Positions 28,230-35,829 of a stretch of DNA of 64,000 nucleotides are shown here, one piece after another. Positions within the stretch are counted from its first letter, which is position 1; the number at the start of each line of letters is the position of its first letter. The DNA is taken from the NCBI RefSeq assembly GCF_900105455.1, contig NZ_FNSF01000001.1, forward strand, positions 563,001 to 627,000. Direction: 5' to 3'. A model generated the notes under the pieces. The model was not told the origin of the DNA and did no database searches. It saw only the letters and a program-made list of their open reading frames with translations. The position numbers were made by a program, and so were the translations under genes. Source of the stretch: Tenacibaculum sp. MAR_2009_124 (GTDB taxonomy: Bacteria; Bacteroidota; Bacteroidia; Flavobacteriales; Flavobacteriaceae).

Positions 28230-29977
28230 ATGTTTAAGTTTTTAGAAAGAAAGAAGGAGATTGGTCTAATGAATAGAGTTAAGTTTATATCTGATAATGT
28301 AAAAGTTAATTTCCAACTAGATATGTTAAGAGATAATCGAGTGGATTTTCAAATGACCCGTCAGAAATCTCTTGGCAAGTTAGGTTTTTATGATTATAAG
28401 AACACAGATAATATAGTGTTCATGTTAAGGTTTAATAATAAAGAAAATGAAACTGGGGTGTATGAAGGTACGATGCTAACGGGAATATTGAGTCTTTAAA
28501 GAGAAATAAAAATACCGAACAGGGTTCCAATTTAATGGATGACTTAAGTTATCATTACAAGGCAGACAAACCTAACCAATTGCAAAGAGTTGAAGATCGT
28601 GTAGTAATAGATACGCATGCAAATGATATTAAAAATCAAACCACAACAGATAATTACAAATACAACAGTATTGGTCAGTTAACTGAAAATGTAGATGAGA
28701 ATGTAAAGTATGAGTATAATGCCAGCGGTTTGGTAACCAAAGTACGTTATAATAATAAAATTCGAGTGGAGTTTTTCTATAACGACAAAGGTTTTAGAAC
28801 AAAGAAGCTGAGTTATAAGAATGATGGTTCTTTGGACAAAACAACAGATTATGTTTTAGATGCCTCAGGTTCAGTAATGGCCATTTATGAAAACCAACAA
28901 TTAAAAGAATTACCAATTTATGGAGCAAGTAGATTAGGTGTTTACAATAAAAACGATGGAAGTGCTGTTTATCAAATTACCGATCATCTAGGAAATGTAC
29001 GAGCAACGGTTGGAAAAACTTCAGGTGGACAAGTGTTAACAGGAAGTAGTAGCTCAACTGATTACTATCCATTTGGGATGCCAATTCCTAACCGTCAAAT
29101 CATAAATGGAGAGCCATATCGTTATGCCTATCAAGGACAAGAAAAAGACTCTGAAACTGGGAAGGAAGCATTTCAATTACGTTTATGGGATGCTAGAATT
29201 GGAAGGTGGTTGAATCCTGATCCAATGAGGCAATTTAGTTCTCCTTATCTTGGAATGGGGAATAATCCAATTACAGGGATTGATCCTAATGGAGGAAAAG
29301 TAATTTTTCCTACTAAAGCGCAAGCTGAAAGAGCAGTAAAAAATATAAATAATTTACTTAAAGCAGAATTAGGATTAACTATTGATGCTGTTACTATTAA
29401 AGAGTATCAATACACCCAACATAAACAGAAAGGCCAAAATGGATACGTTCTTGTATTTAATAAAACAAAAGAGTTTAAAAAAATGCTTTCAGATTTAAAT
29501 ATGCCTTGGGAAGATCAACTAGTTCTGGCTTCTTTTATGGATATATTAAACTCGGAATATGAGGTAACAGGTGAATTAGCTCCTTCGACTGATAAAGCAG
29601 CAAAAGTTCCTGGTTTTATGGAGAAACCAAATGAACAAGGATTATATGAAGATCGTAGGAAAACATTAGCAGAAACCAATGGAGGAACATATAATTATCA
29701 TTATTTTAAAGTGAATAGGAATTTACCTGATTATACAGATAGACCTACAGAATTTAATATAGGCTCAACCATTTTTCATGAAATTCTGTGGCACTTAAGT
29801 CCAATGGGACCATTATGGTTAAAAAAAGGGATAAAAGTTAATCAGGTTTTTGGGGCTAAAGGTTTATTTAAAGTGTTTGGAGTTCCTGATGCACCAGGTA
29901 TTAATTTATTACATGTTAATGGCCCTTTCATTCATGATAAATTAAAGCCAAGAAAACCACATGTGAAACATTTTTAA
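28230..29977 (+). pseudogene. RHS-repeat protein, N-terminally truncated and frameshifted
   Basis: Two open frames join at about 28472. The first (28230-28499) ends in ETGVYEGT; from 28473 the other frame reads DANGNIESLKRN and runs without a stop into the second (annotated start 28535). Joined, VYEGT-x-DANGNIESLKRNKNTEQGSNLM is the usual flavobacterial RHS sequence, so bases were lost here. The start of the first frame, 10 bases after the MFS gene, is not the start of a whole RHS protein; thousands of bases of the normal gene are missing. It is best viewed as a displaced RHS 3' cassette. Confidence 0.65.
28535..29977 (+). CDS. RHS core domain with C-terminal toxin-like region
   Basis: 480 residues. 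YD/RHS repeats (YEYNASGLVTKVRYNN) lead to the RHS-associated core: ITDHLGNVRATVG, DYYPFGMP, YRYAYQGQEKDSETG, LRLWDARIGRWLNPDP and NPITGIDPNGG, ending at about residue 250. The last 230 residues differ from the core and I do not recognise them. They contain FHEILWHLSP (HExxxH), which might bind a metal, and a basic end. By RHS logic this is the effector part. No intact start is present because of the upstream frameshift, so expression is doubtful. Confidence 0.75.
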   Translation: MDDLSYHYKADKPNQLQRVEDRVVIDTHANDIKNQTTTDNYKYNSIGQLTENVDENVKYEYNASGLVTKVRYNNKIRVEFFYNDKGFRTKKLSYKNDGSLDKTTDYVLDASGSVMAIYENQQLKELPIYGASRLGVYNKNDGSAVYQITDHLGNVRATVGKTSGGQVLTGSSSSTDYYPFGMPIPNRQIINGEPYRYAYQGQEKDSETGKEAFQLRLWDARIGRWLNPDPMRQFSSPYLGMGNNPITGIDPNGGKVIFPTKAQAERAVKNINNLLKAELGLTIDAVTIKEYQYTQHKQKGQNGYVLVFNKTKEFKKMLSDLNMPWEDQLVLASFMDILNSEYEVTGELAPSTDKAAKVPGFMEKPNEQGLYEDRRKTLAETNGGTYNYHYFKVNRNLPDYTDRPTEFNIGSTIFHEILWHLSPMGPLWLKKGIKVNQVFGAKGLFKVFGVPDAPGINLLHVNGPFIHDKLKPRKPHVKHF

Positions 29978-30025
29978 TAAAAATATGTTTTTAAAGTTAT
30001 ATTGAATTTAATAATTTTTTTAGTA

Positions 30026-30448
30026 ATGAAAAAATATTTTATAGTATTAGTAATTGTATCATATTTAATAACTTATTTTTATTTAGCAGAACGTAATTTA
30101 ATAATAAACTTAATAAAAAATCATGAGATTGAGTTAGAAAATAAATCAATAGATGTCATATTATATGATTTTAAGCTAGATGAAAAAGAACATAAATCAA
30201 TAATTGATATCTTTAAAAGTAAAGGTTATAATAATGTTTCTTTATTTTGTGGAGATAAAATTTATGATCTTGAGAAATCAAATTATTCAATAGAGATTAT
30301 AGCATCAAAAACGGTTATTAATTCTTCACTAATAGGTATGTATGAGAAACCTAAAATAGATAAACTTTATAATGTTGTGAGTATATGGTTTTTTTTTAAA
30401 TGGATTACAGTTTATAAAAAAAATATATCTTGGAATGGTTCCCCCTGA
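30026..30448 (+). CDS. Small single-pass membrane protein, candidate immunity protein
   Basis: 140 residues starting at MKKYFIVLV; an upstream TTG at 30002 is possible but has no support. Residues 3-25 form one hydrophobic segment, followed by a charged soluble domain (DVILYDFKLDEKEHKSI). I recognise no family. Its place 48 bases after the RHS effector tail is where immunity genes sit. The last codons run into repeat copy 1, which supplies the TGA stop, so the original C-terminus may have been replaced. Confidence 0.5.
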   Translation: MKKYFIVLVIVSYLITYFYLAERNLIINLIKNHEIELENKSIDVILYDFKLDEKEHKSIIDIFKSKGYNNVSLFCGDKIYDLEKSNYSIEIIASKTVINSSLIGMYEKPKIDKLYNVVSIWFFFKWITVYKKNISWNGSP

Positions 30449-30570
30449 TGGCGCTAGTATGTCAAAGTGATGGCTACCGCTAGTTTGCAACTAGTGGCAA
30501 GTAAGAGTAAGCCAAATAGTAAAAAATATAAAAAGCTACTTTACATTAAATTGTGAGGTAGTTTTTTGGT
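30441..30570. repeat. Composite REP/terminator repeat, copy 1
   Basis: Begins CCCCTGATGGCGCTAGTATG, then a REP-like stem (CCGCTAGT/ACTAGTGG, loop TTGCA), a GAGTAAG tract and an A-rich spacer. It ends in a 10-bp terminator stem (CTACTTTACA/TGTGAGGTAG) flanked by A on the left and T on the right. It is nearly identical in its first 90 bases to copies 3 and 4. Confidence 0.9.
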
Positions 30571-30822
30571 TTAAAGTGATGCTAAATTTTTATCGAAGAA
30601 ATCTTTAAATTTTTTATTGATAAGCATTTTATCAATGATTTTTAGAACAGTGCTTTTATCTTCTTCATCTAACTGGTTAATGAGTTTAAAACGTTCATCT
30701 TCGGACTTATTCTCTAATACAATAGCTTTAGGCATATCATCTTCAAGGTTAATAATTTGGTCAACAGTTAAATTAAAGAGTTGTGCTATTTTATAAATTT
30801 CAATAACAGTTACTTCACGCAA
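30571..30822 (-). pseudogene. XRE-family regulator, 5'-truncated remnant
   Basis: 83 codons matching the second half of an XRE protein: EIYKIAQLFNLTVDQIINLED aligns with LKIAKIFNVSVDYLIGEG in the intact neighbour at 30921. The helix-turn-helix that should precede it is missing; the coding sequence stops at repeat copy 2, and the only start is a TTG at the junction. Its 3' end abuts the terminator of repeat copy 1. Confidence 0.7.
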
Positions 30823-30823
30823 A

Positions 30824-30920
30824 CCCGATCGCGCGGACTTGTAGTCCGTGCCTACTACGAGTAAGCAAATAATACATATAAAAGCTACTTTACATTAAAT
30901 TGTAAGGTAGTTTTTTGTTT
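30824..30920. repeat. Composite repeat, copy 2, with a different REP head
   Basis: The head is GCGCGGACTTGTAGTCCGTG (stem GGACT/AGTCC, loop TGT) instead of the CTAGT type, followed by the same CTACTACGAGTAAGCAAA-type tract and the same terminator (CTACTTTACA/TGTAAGGTAG, T-run). The terminator serves the leftward XRE gene that ends at 30921. Confidence 0.8.
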
Positions 30921-31250
30921 TTAGATAGTTTTAAGTTTAGCAGCTTTTACAAGGTTATCAATAAGGTAAAAAATATGTTTTTTATCTTCATTAGGTAAAG
31001 CTTCAATGTCATTAATACGTTTTAAGACATCTTTATCATAAGATGAAAGAGAACCTTCTCCAATTAAGTAATCTACCGAGACATTAAATATTTTAGCTAT
31101 TTTAAGAAGTATTTCAATGGATGGTGTATTCTCATTACGTTCATAATTACCAATAATAGTGCGAGACACTTCTACTTTTTTAGCAAGTTCACTTTGCGAA
31201 AGATTCAACTTCTTTCTTAGTGTCGTTATTCTACTTCCGATGTCCAACAT
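30921..31250 (-). CDS. XRE-family transcriptional regulator
   Basis: 109 residues. Residues 5-60 form a full HTH_3 domain (GSRITTLRKKLNLSQSELAKK, VSRTIIGNYERNENTPS), followed by FNVSVDYLIGEG and an acidic C-terminal helix region. It is a probable repressor of unknown target. The start lies 14 bases from repeat copy 3, so its promoter must be inside or just before the repeat. Confidence 0.85.
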   Translation of the reverse strand: MLDIGSRITTLRKKLNLSQSELAKKVEVSRTIIGNYERNENTPSIEILLKIAKIFNVSVDYLIGEGSLSSYDKDVLKRINDIEALPNEDKKHIFYLIDNLVKAAKLKTI

Positions 31251-31263
31251 AGTTAACTAAAAT

Positions 31264-31370
31264 CCCCCTGATGGCGCTAGTATGTCAAAGTAATGGCTAC
31301 CGCTAGTTTGCAACTAGTGGCGAGTAAGAGTGAGCCAAACAGCAATAAATATAAAAACTACTTTACACCG
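31264..31370. repeat. Composite repeat, copy 3, lacking the terminator
   Basis: Same head and REP stem as copy 1. It breaks off after ACTACTTTACACCG, where copy 4 begins, so the right arm of the terminator hairpin is absent. Copies 3 and 4 form a direct tandem. Confidence 0.88.
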
Positions 31371-31500
31371 CCCCTGATGGCGCTAGTATGTCAAAGTAAT
31401 GGCTACCGCTAGTTTGCAACTAGTGGCGAGTAGGAGTAAGCCAAACAGCAATAAATACAAAAGCTATTTTACAACCTAATGTAAGGTAGTTTTTTTGTAT
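31371..31500. repeat. Composite repeat, copy 4
   Basis: Full-length, with terminator stem CTATTTTACA/TGTAAGGTAG (compensated by G-T pairs) and a T-run. It ends about 13 bases before the RAYT start codon. Confidence 0.88.
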
Positions 31501-31512
31501 TTTAGTGGAGCT

Positions 31513-32070
31513 ATGAGTAGAAACTACAAATTCCATAATAAAACAGGTCTTTATTTTGTGTCATTTGCTACGGTAAATTGGATAGATGTATTTACCAGAC
31601 AAGTTTACTTTGATATTTTGGTTGAAAGCATAAGTTATTGTAGAGAAAATAAAGGAATGGAGCTATATTGTTATTGTTTTATGTCAAATCATGTCCATTT
31701 TATTTTCCGATCAGCAGATGATCAGCCATCGGAATTGTTGAGAGATTTTAAAAAGTATACATCCAGAAAACTAATACAAGTTATAGAGAATAATCCACAA
31801 GAAAGTAGAAAAGAATGGTTACTTAGGATGTTCAAACGAGCAGGTAAAAAGAATGCTACTACAACACATTATCAATTTTGGCAACAACATAATAAACCTA
31901 TTGAGCTATGGAGTGAAAAAGTGATTAAACAAAAAGTAGATTATATACATAATAATCCTGTGAGGAGTGGTTTTGTGATAAATCCGGAAGATTGGAAGTA
32001 TTCAAGTGCAAGGAATTATCAAGATGATTTTACCGTTTTAGAAATTGATGAGCCAGGTTTTATACAATAA
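31513..32070 (+). CDS. REP-associated tyrosine transposase (RAYT), IS200-like
   Basis: 185 residues starting MSRNYKFHN (a TTG six codons upstream is less likely). The Y1/HUH transposase features are all there: LYFVSFATVNW at the start, the metal-binding HUH pair in MSNHVHFIF (about residue 63) and the catalytic Tyr in the KVDYIHNNPVRSGFV helix (about 152). Such enzymes bind and nick REP hairpins, and the flanking CTAGT-type REP copies are their likely substrate. Transcription must begin in the few bases after the terminator of copy 4 or read through it. Confidence 0.92.
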   Translation: MSRNYKFHNKTGLYFVSFATVNWIDVFTRQVYFDILVESISYCRENKGMELYCYCFMSNHVHFIFRSADDQPSELLRDFKKYTSRKLIQVIENNPQESRKEWLLRMFKRAGKKNATTTHYQFWQQHNKPIELWSEKVIKQKVDYIHNNPVRSGFVINPEDWKYSSARNYQDDFTVLEIDEPGFIQ

Positions 32071-32093
32071 TATGTTAATTTTGATTATGTATA

Positions 32094-32130
32094 TTGGCCA
32101 CTAGTCTTGGAGACTAGCGTGAGCGGGGGA
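32094..32130. repeat. Partial REP-like hairpin, copy 6
   Basis: CTAGTC/GACTAG with loop TTGGA (32101-32117), then GCGTGAGCGGGG. The stem core resembles the CTAGT stem of the other copies, but the terminator part is missing. It lies 24 bases after the RAYT stop. Confidence 0.5.
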
Positions 32131-32304
32131 GATATAATTGATATTGTTAATGATTGGCAGTTGAGAGTAGATATACCTATGTTGATGCTTTACCCGCATA
32201 CACATAAGCCTATATCAATTTCAGGAGATAAGTATATTAATCGTAATACGGGAACATTAAATAAAAGATATATAAATTACATGCTTAATTTTTATGTTAG
32301 ATAA
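32107..32304 (+). pseudogene. Possible 3' gene fragment after the REP hairpin
   Basis: An open frame of 65 codons whose first codons lie in the REP hairpin and whose end overlaps the lipoprotein start by 11 bases. The sequence (HKPISISGDKYINRNTGTLN) looks protein-like, but there is no natural start and no family match. It may be the tail of a lost effector. Confidence 0.25.
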
Positions 32305-33385
32305 AAGACTCTATAAATTTAACCCAATACTTCTATTTATTTTTCTAATTTCTTGTAGTTCGGAAAAAAGTTTAGATTTGAACAAAGATATTTTTGATTT
32401 GAAGTCAAATATTTCAAATATAATTGATTTTGAAAACAATACTATTGTTTATCAAGATTTTAAAGGTAAAGTGTATAAAGAAGATTTAATTAATGACACT
32501 GTTTTATGGTCTTATAAAGGAGAAGAGCTAAACATGCCAAGTTTAGCGCATTTAAAAATAGAAAAAGAAATATTCCTTACAAGTCCTAAGGCAGTTTTGA
32601 AGTTGAACAATAATGATGGTCGACTTGTTAGTAGTTTATCTGATTTGATTGTTGGGAGAACAACTAATTTGGCACATCAAGATGATTTAATAATAGCTAG
32701 TTCGTTAAAGGGAATATACAGTTTTAAAATAAATGGTAATAAGCTTCAATATCAACTAGATTCATTTAAGAATAGTGGAACGACCAATAACTCTTCATTT
32801 GTTACAGATGACGAATTTTTATATGTATTAGGATTAGGTGATAGCCTGAGCTATAGTCATAATAATCTTCTGAAATTGAAAAAAGATTCAGGTCAATTAA
32901 TTATATCGAAAAGAATAAATTGTGATTATTTTTTAGGGTTAACATCTAGTAATACGAATATTTATTGCGCCTTAAAAAAGAATAATGATTACATTGTTAA
33001 TTCTTATAATAAAGAAAATTTGGAATTAAGCTGGTCAAATAAATATGAGAATAAATTAATCAACGATATACTTTTTTTTAATGATTACGTCTATGTTTTA
33101 TCTAACGATGAAATTTTTTGCTTATCAGGGAAAACGGGAATATTAAAATACGAAAATAAAATACCTCCATTTTCTAGGGTCATAAAAATTAATAAGGAAA
33201 CGATTTACTTAGGAAATTATAAAGGTATTATTAGATATAAATTGTCAAAAACAGGATTATTTGAGGCTAAAATTATACATGGAGAAAATAATGGTTTTTG
33301 GGAAATTAATAATTTTATTTTTGTTTCCGAAGAAAATAAACTTTACAAATATTCTTCTTCTAATGGCGCTAGTATGTCAAAGTAA
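32294..33385 (+). CDS. Lipoprotein with PQQ-like beta-propeller repeats
   Basis: 363 residues with a signal peptide and lipobox (LISCSS, about Cys21). The body has repeated blades such as VYQDFKGKVYKEDL, ASSLKGIYSFKING, VYVLSNDEIFCLSGKTG and IYLGNYKGIIRYKL, the pattern of PQQ-like or WD40-like propellers. Its function is unknown; within this toxin-rich island an immunity role is possible. The last seven residues (NGASMSK) are encoded by repeat copy 5. Confidence 0.65.
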   Translation: MLDKRLYKFNPILLFIFLISCSSEKSLDLNKDIFDLKSNISNIIDFENNTIVYQDFKGKVYKEDLINDTVLWSYKGEELNMPSLAHLKIEKEIFLTSPKAVLKLNNNDGRLVSSLSDLIVGRTTNLAHQDDLIIASSLKGIYSFKINGNKLQYQLDSFKNSGTTNNSSFVTDDEFLYVLGLGDSLSYSHNNLLKLKKDSGQLIISKRINCDYFLGLTSSNTNIYCALKKNNDYIVNSYNKENLELSWSNKYENKLINDILFFNDYVYVLSNDEIFCLSGKTGILKYENKIPPFSRVIKINKETIYLGNYKGIIRYKLSKTGLFEAKIIHGENNGFWEINNFIFVSEENKLYKYSSSNGASMSK

Positions 33386-33481
33386 TGGCTACCGCCAGTT
33401 TGTAAATAGTGGCGAGTAAGAGTAAGCCAAATAATAATAAAAAAGAAGCTATCTTAATGGTAAAGTTAAGGTAGTTTTTTT
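33361..33481. repeat. Composite repeat, copy 5, diverged
   Basis: Has the TAATGGCGCTAGTATGTCAA head. The REP stem is damaged (CCGCCAGT against ATAGTGG), but the terminator is intact with different pairs (CTATCTTAA/TTAAGGTAG plus T-run). The pattern suggests the terminator is under selection and the REP stem is not. Confidence 0.8.
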
Positions 33482-33495
33482 AAGTTATAATTGCA

Positions 33496-34152
33496 TCAAT
33501 TCATTTTGGTAATACCAATATTTATCAATCTACCATTAAGTGTTCCACCGGCATTTAAAACATATCGCAATGAAATTTGATCGTTAGCATTGAGGTTGTA
33601 CATCACAACTCCTGTACTTCCCCACCAATCTTGATTGGTTAATGAAACCGAACCGCGGTTTAAATACGCTATTAAATTATTGTTTCTAAAAGCAGCAATA
33701 ATATATTTTGTATTTCCCACGGGCATGTTTGATGTCGATAATTCTGCCGAGATCATATAAATTCCAGTTTTTAAAACACGAATGGTTCCATTGGATACCA
33801 CTTGAAAAACATCGTTATCGATATATTGAACATGACTATTATTAATAGGGAAGTTGTAATAGGTATTTGTTGCATTTGGTAAGCTATAGCCACCATCTCG
33901 GTTTAAAATTATAGACTTTAGTTTCGCCGTGTCGTCTATGGCAGACCAATTGGTACCGTTAAATTTATAAATACTATTATCATCAGTATTGTATAACAAA
34001 CTACCAGTATTCGGGGCGGTTATTCCCAACATTTCTGTGTTAGTAGCTCTGGGGAGCGCAAAAAGTGAGTTAGCATCTATTTGAGCGCTTATATATTGAA
34101 AAGAGAATAACACTAGAAATAGTGCGATTAGAGGTTCGGTTGAAAATTTCAT
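33496..34152 (-). CDS. Secreted protein with C1q/TNF-like jelly-roll domain
   Basis: 218 residues with a signal peptide ending YISA. Residues 23-75 (QIDANSLFALPRATNTEM, GSLLYNTDDNSIYKFNGTNW) form a module also present in the gene at 44553. The rest (SHVQYIDNDVFQVVSNGTIRV read in parts, GIYMISAELS, MYNLNANDQISLRYVLNAGG) resembles a C1q-like beta sandwich. It is probably a surface or structural protein. It is transcribed leftward towards repeat copy 5, whose hairpin may end it. Confidence 0.6.
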   Translation of the reverse strand: MKFSTEPLIALFLVLFSFQYISAQIDANSLFALPRATNTEMLGITAPNTGSLLYNTDDNSIYKFNGTNWSAIDDTAKLKSIILNRDGGYSLPNATNTYYNFPINNSHVQYIDNDVFQVVSNGTIRVLKTGIYMISAELSTSNMPVGNTKYIIAAFRNNNLIAYLNRGSVSLTNQDWWGSTGVVMYNLNANDQISLRYVLNAGGTLNGRLINIGITKMN

Positions 34153-34543
34153 TTTCAGTCAATTAGTAGTTAAAGTTTTTATAAGTACCTTCAAGAATAA
34201 ATTTGGTCAAATACTTGAAGGTGGGTTGGTTTTCGCGCCCGAAAATAGTGCTTTTTTATAGGTGTTTTAATTTTTTAACGTAATTATAAGACTCTATAAA
34301 AAGTGAAGATAATAAGGCTTTGATATTAAGTTTTTTAGAGGTTGTTAAAATAGATTGTTTTGAACTGTTTTTTATTAATATATCCAATTACGAAATATAA
34401 AGAAGGGGATTGTCAACCTGATTTTGTTCCAAGTTCTTATCTTAGTATTTGTTTTAGAGTATGGAGAGATTCTTACATAAAATCGAATGCCATGAATATT
34501 ATTAGTATGACTTATAACTAACATTGAAAAAGGTAAACAAACG
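34153..34543. other. Intergenic region with two hairpins
   Basis: Holds ACCTTCAAG/CTTGAAGGT (34187-34195, 34214-34222, 18-base loop) in the leader of the leftward secreted-protein gene, and TTTTCG/CGAAAA (34230-34245). Otherwise no gene or site is seen. Confidence 0.5.
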
Positions 34544-35356
34544 ATGAAATTAAAATTGAACTTTAAACATGGCGATATAGAAGGAATTATCAAAGTAAGC
34601 CATGTAAATGATACAATAGTTATCATAACGAATGGTCATAATGGTTTTTATAATTATGGAATGTTTCCTTTTATTCAAGAAGAATTACTAAAGAATAACA
34701 TTTCGTCATTTAGCTATAACTTTAGTCATGGTGGAGTGATTGGTGACGCAGACCGATTTGATGATTTGGAGAAGTATGAAAAGAACTGTATGCGTCTTGA
34801 AAAGTTAGATTTTATAGAAGTTCATAAAGCTATTTCATCAAAATATCCAAAAGCGAAAATAGTTCATTTAGCTCATAGCTTAGGAGGAATACCTACTACG
34901 TTTGGTGTTTTAGAACTAGAAAAGCAAAATATACCGGTGGCGGGAGCTATTTTATTAGCAACAGTTAAAAAGCTTGATATTTGGACAAAAGAAGTCATAG
35001 AGCAATGGAAAACGAACAAAGTTCTCTTCAAGAAAAACAATAGAACAAAACAAGAATTACCACAAGGCAGCGAGTTTCTAATTGAAGTTTTAAACGCTCG
35101 TATCAATTGGAATGTAGAAACCGCTTTAGGTGATATAAAAACACCTTTTTATTACATCCATGGAAAAGAAGATGAAGCAATACCTTATGAACATGGAGTA
35201 AATCAGTTTTTATGGAAGACATCTAATTCAGAATTAAGCTTGATAGAAAAAGGAACTCACACGTTAAATACGAAACATCCTTTCCAAGGACCTTCTCCTC
35301 AATTATCAGAATTTTTGGATTTAGCAATCAATTGGATTAAAGAGAAATCTAAATAG
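34544..35356 (+). CDS. Alpha/beta hydrolase
   Basis: 270 residues, cytoplasmic. The nucleophile elbow is LAHSLGG (Ser about residue 112), the acid is probably Asp in HGKEDEAIPYE and the base His is in EKGTHTLNTKHPF. The N-terminal strand IVIITNGHNGF gives the oxyanion hole. It resembles short-chain acylester or dienelactone-type hydrolases, but the substrate cannot be told. It stands alone. Confidence 0.8.
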   Translation: MKLKLNFKHGDIEGIIKVSHVNDTIVIITNGHNGFYNYGMFPFIQEELLKNNISSFSYNFSHGGVIGDADRFDDLEKYEKNCMRLEKLDFIEVHKAISSKYPKAKIVHLAHSLGGIPTTFGVLELEKQNIPVAGAILLATVKKLDIWTKEVIEQWKTNKVLFKKNNRTKQELPQGSEFLIEVLNARINWNVETALGDIKTPFYYIHGKEDEAIPYEHGVNQFLWKTSNSELSLIEKGTHTLNTKHPFQGPSPQLSEFLDLAINWIKEKSK

Positions 35357-35829
35357 TCTAGGATAAACCATAGAAGTATAATTTGTATCCTATTTTAAGA
35401 AGGTGAGTTTGTTTCTTTTTCATCAATGGAAAAAGAAAAATAACTTAGAAGAAAAGGGAATACATATTCTTAAAATTTCTTCTAAAGTTGAAATGACATT
35501 AATAGCAAAGAGGTCGAGAAGTAATTTCAGATTAAAAAGTATGAGATCTCGACTTCGCTCAATCTAAATAGATCATGTTTTTTGAGTGTTTTTATTAGTG
35601 AAAAATATTCTACCATTAATAATTAAAAAAAAATGTTAAATTTACTAGCTTTCAATTGATTAGCAATGATTGAATTAATTGTCTGCATTTTGAGTGAGAG
35701 ACCTTTCGTCTTTCAGGGGGAAATTAACATATTTTAAATATACTAATCGTAAGTTTTATAAATCATTGTTTTATAAGTCTTTCGAATCTTTCTCCTTAAA
35801 AAAATGAAAACATTAAATTGAATTAATAT
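35357..35829. other. Intergenic region with a hairpin and a degenerate repeat
   Basis: TTTCTTTTTC/GAAAAAGAAA (35412-35438) may terminate the hydrolase gene. Between 35505 and 35575 lie pieces of an intergenic repeat type common in flavobacteria (GAGGTCGAGAAGT, TCTCGACTTCGCTCAA). Similar words occur at 25793-25845. No gene is seen. Confidence 0.45.

Noticed and set aside
30441..31500. CRISPR-like array
   Set aside because: Repeat units exceed 100 bases, are separated by genes or directly abutting, and contain hairpin and terminator parts; there are no spacers and no cas genes.
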